Positions 1-6,855 of a stretch of DNA of 24,563 bases are shown here, in pieces; the stretch's first letter is position 1, and each line of letters starts with the position of its first letter. The notes beneath the pieces were generated by a model. That model ran no database searches. It was not told the origin of the DNA and saw only the letters and a program-made list of their open reading frames with translations. Where the stretch lies: NCBI GenBank assembly GCA_945886995.1, contig CAMCZJ010000013.1:1-24563 (forward strand). Reading direction: 5' to 3'. This DNA comes from Asaia bogorensis (GTDB taxonomy: Bacteria; Pseudomonadota; Alphaproteobacteria; Acetobacterales; Acetobacteraceae). Both the position numbers and the translations under genes were made by a program.

Positions 1-32
1 AGCCGCGCGCCACCGAAACCACGGATCCCTGA
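1..32 (+). CDS. 3' end of an upstream gene, possibly AcpXL-type acyl carrier protein
   Basis: An open frame runs in from the left edge and ends at a TGA at positions 30-32, giving a C-terminal tail of PRATETTDP. The stop lies only 4 nt before the FabZ-like ATG at 37, so the two genes are probably co-transcribed. In the rhizobial very-long-chain fatty acid cluster the gene in this position is the special acyl carrier protein acpXL. The identity here is inferred from position only, because nine residues carry no recognisable motif. Confidence 0.3.
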   Translation, partial: PRATETTDP

Positions 33-36
33 CGCG

Positions 37-483
37 ATGCGCCTGGAATACTTCCAGATGATAGATCGGGTGGCATCGCGCGAAGGCGATACCATCATTG
101 TGGAAAGCCGCATCCCGGATGCTTCCCCGGTATTTGAAGGGCATTTCCCCGGCCATCCGTTGATGCCTGGCGTGCTATTGGTGGAAACCATGGCGCAGGC
201 TTCCGGCTGGCTGCTGCTTGATCTGATGGGTTTTGCCCGCATGCCCTTTCTGATGGCGGTGAAGGAAGCGAAGTTCCGCAGCTTCATCGGCCCCGGCACG
301 GCAGTGCGCGTGCATGCCAAGCGCCTGCATGATGGATCAGGCTTCGCGGTGACCGAAACGCGGATCGAAGCCGATGGCAAGCGCATCACCGATGCGGAGC
401 TGACCTTCCGCATCATGGATTACCCCGCGCCGGAATTGGCAGAAGCCATGCGCGGGCGGGGCCGGGAATTGGGGCTGCTATGA
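37..483 (+). CDS. fabZ: 3-hydroxyacyl-ACP dehydratase, FabZ-XL type
   Basis: This is a 148-aa single hot-dog-fold dehydratase, the usual length for FabZ. It removes water from 3-hydroxyacyl-ACP in the cytoplasmic fatty acid elongation cycle. The FabZ signature FEGHFPGHPLMPG is at residues 33-45 with the catalytic His at H36, and the helix VETMAQASG follows with the catalytic Glu at E50. The N-terminus MRLEYFQMIDRV resembles the rhizobial FabZXL start as I recall it, more than housekeeping FabZ. The stop overlaps the next start codon (ATGA at 480-483), which suggests translational coupling to the ketosynthase-like gene. Together with the next four genes it probably builds a very-long-chain hydroxy acyl chain for lipid A. 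The dehydratase call is firm and the XL assignment rests on context. Confidence 0.88.
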   Translation: MRLEYFQMIDRVASREGDTIIVESRIPDASPVFEGHFPGHPLMPGVLLVETMAQASGWLLLDLMGFARMPFLMAVKEAKFRSFIGPGTAVRVHAKRLHDGSGFAVTETRIEADGKRITDAELTFRIMDYPAPELAEAMRGRGRELGLL

Positions 484-1655
484 CAAGGCGCGATGTCGTC
501 ATTACCGGGATTGGGCTGGTATCTTCCTTGGGTGAAGGGCCTGACGCGCATTGGGCAGCGCTGAACAATGGCGCCAAGCCCGTGGTGGATGCAGCTAGCT
601 TCGCGCCCTTTCCGGTGCATCCTTTGCCTGCGCTCAGCCTTGATGCGCAAATCCCGAAAAAGGGTGATCAGCGCCAGATGGAACCCTGGCAGCGGCTTGG
701 CACCTATGCCGCCGGGCTTGCGATTGACCATGCCGGGGCGCGCGGTCTGGTTTCCGATATGCACCTGGTTGTCGCGGCTGGCGGTGGAGAGCGTGACGTC
801 GCAGTGGATGAGGCGGTGACAGCGGCACTCACCAGTGCCGCACCGGAAGCATCCGGCGCGCTGCTGAATGAAAAGCTCGCGACCGAATTGCGGCCTACGC
901 TGTTTCTGGCGCAGCTTTCCAATCTGCTCGCCGGCAATATCTCGATCGTGCATGGCGTGACGGGATCATCGCGCACGCTGATGGGCGAAGAAGAAGCCGC
1001 TGCCGACGCCATCCGCATCGCGGCTGCGCGCTTGGCAGAAGGGCGCGGCGAGATTGCTTTGGTGGGTGGCGCTTTCGCGTCTCAGCGCTGGGACATGGTG
1101 CTGCTATACGCGCCGGGCGGCGTGCTGTGGCAGGGCGATTACGCGCCGGTTTCCGCGCGCGGTGCAGCGGGCGGGCTGATCCTGGGCGGCATGGCGGCGT
1201 TTTTGGTGTTGGAAACGGCAGAACATGCGCGCGCGCGCGGTGCCACGGCACTCGCGCGGATCGGCGGCATTGCAAGCGATGCGGCGCATCAGCGCGCGGG
1301 TGGCGGCGGTGCGGCGGCGGCTGCCGCGCTTTGGCAGGGGATGGCAGTGCCACAAACCGGCCTTGGCGTGATTTCCGGCATGACCGGTGTGGCGGAAGCG
1401 CGCCTTGAAGAAGAAGCGTTCCTGGCCGGGCTGGGCAGCGTGCCGGTACGGCGCAGCGCATCCCTGCTTGGGCATGGGGTGGAGGCAAGCTTCCCGGCCA
1501 ATGTCGCGCTTGCGGCACTCGCGCTTTCGCGCGGTGGTTTCTATCCGGCGATGGACCCCGCCGATGCGGGAGAAGGCCCGGTGGAGCGCATTCTGGTGAC
1601 CGGCTTCGGCCAATGGCGCGGTGAAGCGCTTGCCCTGCTGGAGAAAGCGCCATGA
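480..1655 (+). CDS. Degenerate beta-ketoacyl-ACP synthase, chain-length-factor-like (FabF2XL position)
   Basis: The 391-aa protein has the thiolase-fold ketosynthase layout: DVVITGIGLVSSLG at the N-terminus (residues 5-18) and a C-terminal ILVTGFGQWRG. The catalytic residues are largely gone. Where active enzymes have TACATG or TACTSG, this protein reads IVHGVTGSS, with Val160 at the nucleophilic Cys position. The segment aligned with NAHGTSTP reads VISGMTGVA, so the first catalytic His is lost. The second His survives in LLGHGVEAS (H332). This pattern recalls the chain-length-factor subunits of type II polyketide synthases, which pair with an active ketosynthase. It overlaps both neighbours by ATGA and sits beside an intact ketosynthase, so a heterodimer is plausible. 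The position matches rhizobial fabF2XL. Whether that protein also lacks the Cys was not checked. Confidence 0.85.
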   Translation: MTRRDVVITGIGLVSSLGEGPDAHWAALNNGAKPVVDAASFAPFPVHPLPALSLDAQIPKKGDQRQMEPWQRLGTYAAGLAIDHAGARGLVSDMHLVVAAGGGERDVAVDEAVTAALTSAAPEASGALLNEKLATELRPTLFLAQLSNLLAGNISIVHGVTGSSRTLMGEEEAAADAIRIAAARLAEGRGEIALVGGAFASQRWDMVLLYAPGGVLWQGDYAPVSARGAAGGLILGGMAAFLVLETAEHARARGATALARIGGIASDAAHQRAGGGGAAAAAALWQGMAVPQTGLGVISGMTGVAEARLEEEAFLAGLGSVPVRRSASLLGHGVEASFPANVALAALALSRGGFYPAMDPADAGEGPVERILVTGFGQWRGEALALLEKAP

Positions 1656-2911
1656 AGGATCATCTGGGCCGCCCCTTGGTGGCGGTGACGGGGATTGGGC
1701 TCGTGAGCCCGCTCGGCTGGGGGTTGGACAAGAATTGGGCAGCGCTGCTGGCGGGCACTTCCGGCATTACGCGCATTCGTCGTTTCGCCACCGATCATCT
1801 GAAAACCACCATGGCCGGCACGGTGGATTTGCCGGAAGAAATCGCGGGCGCCGATCCCGTGCCCGCGCCGGTGCGCGTGGAACGCATGGCCGCTGCCGCG
1901 ATTGCGGAAGCGTTGGTTGCAGCTGGCATGAAGGAGGGCGCGTTTGACGGCCCGCTCATGCTCGGCATGCCGCCGGTGGAGATGGAATGGCCGCAGCGCG
2001 TGGTCTTGGCACGTCGTGCGGGTGGGCCTGGCCATGCCGCGCTTTCGGTCGCGAGCATTGGTCAGCGCGATTTGTATGAGACGTTTTTGTATGGCGGTGT
2101 CGGCGAAAGGCTGGCGCTGCGTTTCGGCACCAAGGGCGCGCCGATGGCGATCACCACTGCCTGCGCCACCGGCGCTTCCGCCATTCAATTGGGTGTTGAA
2201 GCCATCCAGCGCGGTGAGGCGAAATCTGCCATTGCGCTGGGCACGGATGGTTCCGTGCAGCCCGAAGCCGTGATCCGGTTTTCGCTGCTCTCCGCCCTAT
2301 CATCCCGCAATGAAGACCCCACCAAGGCATCGCGCCCCTTTGAGAAATCCCGCGACGGCTTTGTCATGAGCGAAGGTGCTGCGGCACTCATCCTGGAAGA
2401 TCTGGACCATGCCCGCGCGCGGGGCGCGACCGTGATTGGGTTGGTGAGTGGCTGTGGCGAAAGGGCGGATAATTTCCACCGCACGCGGTCCAACCCTGAT
2501 GGGTCTTCCATCATTGGCGCCATGAAGAATGCGCTCGCCGATGCCGGCTTGCAGCCAGCCGATATCGGCTATGTGAATGCCCATGGCACCAGCACGCCGG
2601 AGAATGACAAGATGGAAGCGCTTGGCATGCGCGCCGTATTTGGTGAGGCGCCGCCGCCGATATCCTCCAATAAATCCATGATCGGCCATACGCTTTCCGC
2701 CGCCGGCGCGATTGAAGCGGCCTTCAGCCTGCTGACGCTGCGTGATCAGATCCTGCCGCCTACCATCAATCATATGGAACCGGACCCGACGCTTGGGCTG
2801 GATGTGGTACCGAATGAGGCGCGGCGGGTTTCCGGCTTGCGCCATGTGCTGTCAAACTCCTTTGGCTTTGGCGGGCAGAATGTCTGCCTGCTGCTGAGTG
2901 CCGCACCATGA
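1652..2911 (+). CDS. fabF: Beta-ketoacyl-ACP synthase II, catalytically intact (FabF1XL position)
   Basis: This 419-aa condensing enzyme joins malonyl-ACP to an acyl chain. The full Cys-His-His triad is visible: C171 in ITTACATGAS, H311 in VNAHGTSTPEND and H346 in NKSMIGHTLSAAG. A C-terminal FGFGGQN loop is at residues 404-410. The length is normal for the FabF family. It begins inside the stop of the degenerate partner (ATGA at 1652-1655) and ends inside the start of the dehydrogenase (ATGA at 2908-2911), which fixes its start and suggests balanced synthesis with both. The inferred role is elongation to very long chains for lipid A, as proposed for FabF1XL. A housekeeping FabF role is less likely given the operon. 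Confidence 0.92.
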   Translation: MKDHLGRPLVAVTGIGLVSPLGWGLDKNWAALLAGTSGITRIRRFATDHLKTTMAGTVDLPEEIAGADPVPAPVRVERMAAAAIAEALVAAGMKEGAFDGPLMLGMPPVEMEWPQRVVLARRAGGPGHAALSVASIGQRDLYETFLYGGVGERLALRFGTKGAPMAITTACATGASAIQLGVEAIQRGEAKSAIALGTDGSVQPEAVIRFSLLSALSSRNEDPTKASRPFEKSRDGFVMSEGAAALILEDLDHARARGATVIGLVSGCGERADNFHRTRSNPDGSSIIGAMKNALADAGLQPADIGYVNAHGTSTPENDKMEALGMRAVFGEAPPPISSNKSMIGHTLSAAGAIEAAFSLLTLRDQILPPTINHMEPDPTLGLDVVPNEARRVSGLRHVLSNSFGFGGQNVCLLLSAAP

Positions 2912-3933
2912 TGCGCGCCCTTCGCCTGCATGGTGATCGCGATCTGCGCCTGGAATCCGTGGCGCCCCCGCCGCCGCCTGCCGCGCATGAAGTGCAGCTT
3001 CGTATCCGCGCCGTGGCGCTTAACCATATTGATGTCTGGGGCTTTCGCGGCATGGCCTTCGCCAAGCGCAACCTGCCCCTGACGGTGGGCGCGGAAGCGG
3101 TCGGTGAGATTGTCGCCGTTGGTTCGGGCGTGACGGGCTGGAAGATTGGCGATCATGTCGCGCCCTATGGCGCGGCGACTTGCGGTGTTTGCAAGGCATG
3201 TCGCGAAGGGCGCGATAATCTTTGTGAAAATGTTGGCGGCGTGAAGGGTTTCCATTTGGATGGCTTCGCGCAGGAGCTGATGAACCAGGATGCGCGGCTT
3301 CTGGTGCGCGTGCCGGATGCGCTTTCCTTCGAAGATGCCGCTTGCGGGCCGATCACCTTCTCCACCGTCGAACACATGCTATTCGACAATGCCAAGCTGG
3401 AAGCGGGTGAGACGATCCTGATCCATGCCGCGGGTTCGGGCATTGGCACGGTGGCGGTCAGGATCGCCAAGGATTTGGGGTGCACCGTAATCGCCACCGC
3501 CGGCGATGATGAGAAATGCGCCAAGGCCAAGGCCTTGGGCGCGGATCATGTGGTGAATTACTCAACACAAAATTTCCCGACCGTGGCGCGGCGCGTCACC
3601 GGCAAGCGCGGCGTGGATGTGGTGTTTGAACATGTCGGTGCTTCTACGTGGAGTGGCAGCTTGCTCTCGCTCAAAATGGGTGGGCGCTTGGTGACCTGCG
3701 GGTCCACTTCCGGCGTTTCGGCGGAAACCAATCTGATGATGGTGTTTCGGCGTCAGCTGCGTATCTTCGGGTCCTTTGGCGCTTCCATGCGCAATATCGC
3801 CGATGGCTATGCGAAAATGTCGCGCGGTATTCTGCCCGTGTTGGATACGGTGGTGCCGCTGGAACGCTTCGCGGAAGGGCTGGAACGGCTGGAAAGCCGG
3901 CGCGTCTTTGGCAAGATTGTGGTGACGCTGTGA
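2908..3933 (+). CDS. Zinc-type MDR alcohol dehydrogenase / quinone-oxidoreductase-like (Adh2XL position)
   Basis: The 341-aa protein belongs to the medium-chain dehydrogenase/reductase family. An N-terminal GroES-like domain (about 1-140) carries the four structural-zinc cysteines C92, C95, C98 and C106 in CGVCKACREGRDNLC. A Rossmann domain has the nucleotide loop HAAGSGIGTVAV at about 173-184. The family oxidises alcohols or reduces enones with NAD(P)H. In rhizobial C28 clusters a gene of this family (adh2XL) lies exactly here, and a part in enoyl reduction during very-long-chain synthesis has been suggested. The substrate cannot be assigned from this sequence. It overlaps the upstream ketosynthase by ATGA and lies 19 nt before the acyltransferase. 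Confidence 0.87.
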   Translation: MMRALRLHGDRDLRLESVAPPPPPAAHEVQLRIRAVALNHIDVWGFRGMAFAKRNLPLTVGAEAVGEIVAVGSGVTGWKIGDHVAPYGAATCGVCKACREGRDNLCENVGGVKGFHLDGFAQELMNQDARLLVRVPDALSFEDAACGPITFSTVEHMLFDNAKLEAGETILIHAAGSGIGTVAVRIAKDLGCTVIATAGDDEKCAKAKALGADHVVNYSTQNFPTVARRVTGKRGVDVVFEHVGASTWSGSLLSLKMGGRLVTCGSTSGVSAETNLMMVFRRQLRIFGSFGASMRNIADGYAKMSRGILPVLDTVVPLERFAEGLERLESRRVFGKIVVTL

Positions 3934-3952
3934 AGCGCGTCACGCCGCGCGG

Positions 3953-4831
3953 ATGAATTTCCTGATTGGGCTTTTGCTGCGCGCGGGCTTCGGCTTTTTG
4001 CGCCTGCTTGGGCCGCGCCTTGCCCCGGCGCTTGGGGCTTTTCTGGCGCGCAATCTGGGGCCAATTACGCCGGCGCATCGGATCGGGCGGGATAATATCG
4101 CCGCCGCCTTCCCGGAAAAATCTGCTGCGGAGCGTGCCGCCATTCTGACCGAAGCCTGGGACAATCTGGGCCGCACCGCCTGCGAATATGTCCATATGGA
4201 TCGGATTTGGGATTTCGATCCCGAAAACCCGAAGCCGGGCGGGCACATCAGCGCCTCCGCTGAAACCGTGGCGCTGTATGAAAGGCTGCGTGAGGATGGC
4301 AAGCCCGCCATCGTGTTTTCCGCGCATCTGGCGAATTGGGAATTGCCGGCAGTGGCAGCGGCGAAGCATGGGATTGACAGTGCTGTGCTGTATCGCACGC
4401 CCAATAACGCCGCCGTGGCGCGGGAAATCCTGAGGCTGCGTAAGGATAGCATGGGCGTATTGGTGCCGGCGGGCATGGGGGCGCCGTTACGCTTGGCGCG
4501 GGCTTTGGAAGCGGGTCAGCATATCGGCATGCTGGTGGATCAGCGCTTCGGGCGAGGGCCGCGCGTGATGTTCATGGGGCGCGAAGCCGCGGCCAATCCG
4601 CTGCTCGCGCAATTGGCGCGGCGCTATGATTGCCCGGTGCATGGCGCGCGCGCCATTCGCCTGCCTGGCGGGCGGTTTCGTCTGGATTTGACCGAGGAAA
4701 TCCCAATGCCGCGTGATGCGGAAGGCTTGATTGACATCAAGGCTGCCACGCAAAAAATGAACGAGGTGATTGAAGCCTGGGTCAGGGAATATCCCGGCCA
4801 ATGGCTTTGGATGCATCGCCGCTGGCGGTGA
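3953..4831 (+). CDS. lpxXL: Lipid A acyltransferase, LpxL/HtrB family (LpxXL position)
   Basis: The 292-aa protein is an inner-membrane acyltransferase of the LpxL/HtrB family. An N-terminal hydrophobic segment (about residues 1-35) would anchor it. The catalytic HX4E motif is H125 to E130 in SAHLANWELPA. Family features follow: LVDQRFGRGPRVMFMGR at 194-210 and the C-terminal EYPGQWLWMHRRW. As the last gene of the acpXL-like set it probably transfers the completed very-long-chain acyl group from its carrier protein to lipid A, the job of LpxXL in rhizobia. Sequence alone cannot exclude an ordinary laurate/myristate transferase. It starts 19 nt after the dehydrogenase with no strong ribosome binding site. 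Confidence 0.85.
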   Translation: MNFLIGLLLRAGFGFLRLLGPRLAPALGAFLARNLGPITPAHRIGRDNIAAAFPEKSAAERAAILTEAWDNLGRTACEYVHMDRIWDFDPENPKPGGHISASAETVALYERLREDGKPAIVFSAHLANWELPAVAAAKHGIDSAVLYRTPNNAAVAREILRLRKDSMGVLVPAGMGAPLRLARALEAGQHIGMLVDQRFGRGPRVMFMGREAAANPLLAQLARRYDCPVHGARAIRLPGGRFRLDLTEEIPMPRDAEGLIDIKAATQKMNEVIEAWVREYPGQWLWMHRRWR

Positions 4832-4858
4832 CTTAGCTTATGGAAAAGGCGGGTCCTC

Positions 4859-6187
4859 ATGCTCACGATCAGGCGATCAAAGCCGCTTTCTGAACTTGAT
4901 CGCGGCGAAGCCTTTGAAGCGCAGGATACGCTCAGCGCCGCGAATGTCGCGAGTTTTTCCGTGCTGTTCGGGCTGGATGACAAGGTGGTGCCGGCGCGTG
5001 CGGCGGGCGCCTTGCTCGCGCATGTGATTACCACCCGCTTTCCGGGGCCGGGCAGCCGGATCATTGCCGAAAACCTACGCTACGGCGGCGGCATGTCGGA
5101 AGGCGAAGTGCTGACCACGGGCCTGGTGGTGCTGGATGTTGATCATCAGGCGGGCGTGGCGCGGCTTGGCTGCCGCGTGACAGGGCCTGGCGGCATGGTG
5201 CTGGCGGAAGGCGAGGTGGAGGTGCTGCCCCCCACCACCGCCGAAGAACGCGCGCTGCCGCAAATGACCGGGCTTGGCCCCCATGCCGGCAAGGTAATGG
5301 CAGACCTTTTCGCGCGTTGCCGCGCCCTGCCGCCGGTCCCGACCGCGGTTGCGCATCCCTGCGATGCGGAAAGCCTGCGCGGTGCGATCCTGGCCGCGCA
5401 GCAAGGGCTCATCACGCCAATCCTGACGGGGCCGGAGGCGCGGATTCGCGCCATTGCAGCCAAGGAATCGCTCGACCTTTCGGGCATTACGCTGATTGGC
5501 ACGGAACATAGCCATGCCTCGGCCGAGGCAGCGGTGGCTTTGGTACGGGAAGGTCGTGCGGCGGCCTTGATGAAGGGAAGCCTGCATACCGATGAATTGC
5601 TGGGCGCGGCGATTGCGAAGGAAGCGGGGCTGCGCACCGAACGGCGCGTGAGCCATGCCTTTGTGTTGGATGCGCCGCTATACCCGCGCCCGCTGATCAT
5701 CACCGACGCGGCGGTAAACATCGCGCCCGATCTGGAAGCCAAGGCGGATATCATTCGCAATGCCATCAAGCTGGCGCAGGCGATGGGGATTGCGACACCC
5801 AAGGTCGCGATTCTGGCGGCGGTTGAGACCGTGACACCCAAGATGCAGGCCACCCTGGATGCGGCGGCGCTCTGCAAAATGGCTGAGCGTGGGCAGATCA
5901 CCGGGGGCGTGCTGGATGGGCCGCTGGCTTTTGATAACGCCATCAGCCCGGTTGCGCTGGCGGCAAAAGGCATTCAATCCCCGGTTGCGGGTCAGGCGGA
6001 TATCCTGCTGGTGCCGGATCTGGAAGCGGGAAATATGCTCGCCAAGCAATTGGCCTATTTGGGCGGCGCGGAATCTGCCGGGATTGTGCTGGGATTGCGG
6101 GTGCCCATGGCGCTGACCAGCCGGGCGGATAACGCCATGGCGCGGCTGGCTTCTGCGGCCCTGTTGCGGTTGATGGCGCCGGTTTGA
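4859..6187 (+). CDS. Hydratase-like domain fused to phosphate acetyl/butyryltransferase
   Basis: The 442-aa protein is colinear with the family annotated as bifunctional enoyl-CoA hydratase/phosphate acetyltransferase. Residues 1 to about 125 form a MaoC-like hot-dog domain, recognisable by FPGPGSRIIAENLRY at 61-75. Residues from about 140 to 442 form a PTA/PTB domain with MKGSLHTDELLGA (238-250), GVLDGPLAFDNA (350-361) and VPDLEAGNMLAKQL (385-398). That domain exchanges CoA and phosphate on acyl groups. The hydratase half lacks the expected D-x-N-P-x-H catalytic stretch and instead reads FGLDDKVVPARA (37-48), so hydratase activity is doubtful. The usual partner acetate kinase is not in the window. 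It begins 27 nt after the lipid A acyltransferase, so it may extend that operon. Confidence 0.85.
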   Translation: MLTIRRSKPLSELDRGEAFEAQDTLSAANVASFSVLFGLDDKVVPARAAGALLAHVITTRFPGPGSRIIAENLRYGGGMSEGEVLTTGLVVLDVDHQAGVARLGCRVTGPGGMVLAEGEVEVLPPTTAEERALPQMTGLGPHAGKVMADLFARCRALPPVPTAVAHPCDAESLRGAILAAQQGLITPILTGPEARIRAIAAKESLDLSGITLIGTEHSHASAEAAVALVREGRAAALMKGSLHTDELLGAAIAKEAGLRTERRVSHAFVLDAPLYPRPLIITDAAVNIAPDLEAKADIIRNAIKLAQAMGIATPKVAILAAVETVTPKMQATLDAAALCKMAERGQITGGVLDGPLAFDNAISPVALAAKGIQSPVAGQADILLVPDLEAGNMLAKQLAYLGGAESAGIVLGLRVPMALTSRADNAMARLASAALLRLMAPV

Positions 6188-6248
6188 TGGCCTGGGGGTG
6201 GCCTTGCACATTCCCTTTTCAGTTCGGGGGGGGATGCGCTAAACAGTG

Positions 6249-6821
6249 ATGATGATGAAAACTCGTCTCTGGTTCCTTGCGCCGCGCAACGCCCTTCTTC
6301 TGCCGCTAGGCCTGCTCGTGGTCGCCTGCAGCGGTGACTCCTCCTCCCAGGTCCGAGAGGTGGGACGCGATGAATATAATTCCGATAGCCGGCGCGATCG
6401 CTTGCTCCGCGCCACGTCTCCACAGGGAAGCGCGGGCGGGATCACCATTCTGGGCGCCGGCACGGAAAAGGGCCAGGAAGATGGCCGCGGTGGTGGCGGG
6501 CTTGGCGTGAATGCGTTTCTCTGGCGCGCGACGCTGGATACGCTTTCCTTCATGCCGCTTGCATCGGCTGATCCCTTTGGCGGCGTGATCATCACCGATT
6601 GGCACGCGCCGGGTGGTGTTTCCAATGAACGCTTCAAGGCGACTGCGTATGTGCTTGGGCGGCAATTGCGTTCTGACGGCGTCAGGATTTCGCTGTTCCG
6701 CCAGGTGCGTGGCCCGGGCGGCTGGGTGGACGCGCCGATCAGCACGGCGACGGCAGCAGAATTGGAAGACAAGGTTCTGACGCGCGCGCGCGAATTGCGG
6801 AGCCAGTCAGCGGGGCGCTGA
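6249..6821 (+). CDS. DUF3576-type outer-membrane lipoprotein
   Basis: The protein has about 190 aa. The N-terminus is hydrophobic and ends in a lipobox LLVVAC, with the lipidated Cys at residue 27 from the first ATG, so it should be exported and lipid-anchored. The mature part contains GVNAFLWRATLDTLSFMPL and ADPFGGVIITDWHAPGG, which I recognise as the DUF3576 family common in alphaproteobacteria. Its function is unknown. The start is ambiguous: a GTG at 6246 is followed by three in-frame ATG codons (6249, 6252, 6255). No clear Shine-Dalgarno is seen, only a G8 tract at 6226-6233. The TPR-glycosyltransferase gene begins 34 nt after its stop. Confidence 0.8.
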   Translation: MMMKTRLWFLAPRNALLLPLGLLVVACSGDSSSQVREVGRDEYNSDSRRDRLLRATSPQGSAGGITILGAGTEKGQEDGRGGGGLGVNAFLWRATLDTLSFMPLASADPFGGVIITDWHAPGGVSNERFKATAYVLGRQLRSDGVRISLFRQVRGPGGWVDAPISTATAAELEDKVLTRARELRSQSAGR

Positions 6822-6855
6822 GGCGCTTTCGCGGCTTACCGGGGTTGCGAGCCAG

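Noticed and set aside
1224..1240. Alternating GC run inside the degenerate ketosynthase gene
   Set aside because: It encodes the Ala-Arg helix HARARGATA, a common ketosynthase segment also present in the partner gene, so it is coding composition rather than a separate element.
895..1653. Minus-strand open frame (252 codons) opposite the degenerate ketosynthase
   Set aside because: Its composition is dominated by Arg, Pro and Ala with no motif. The ketosynthase frame is fixed by ATGA overlaps at both ends.
480..1655. Pseudogene call for the Cys-less ketosynthase
   Set aside because: The frame is intact over the full length, keeps translational coupling on both sides and retains fold motifs. 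This fits a non-catalytic subunit better than decay.
6188..6245. Possible terminator GGCC-loop-GGCC after the acyltransferase fusion gene
   Set aside because: The stem is only four pairs and no T-tract follows directly, so it is not distinguishable from chance in GC-rich DNA.
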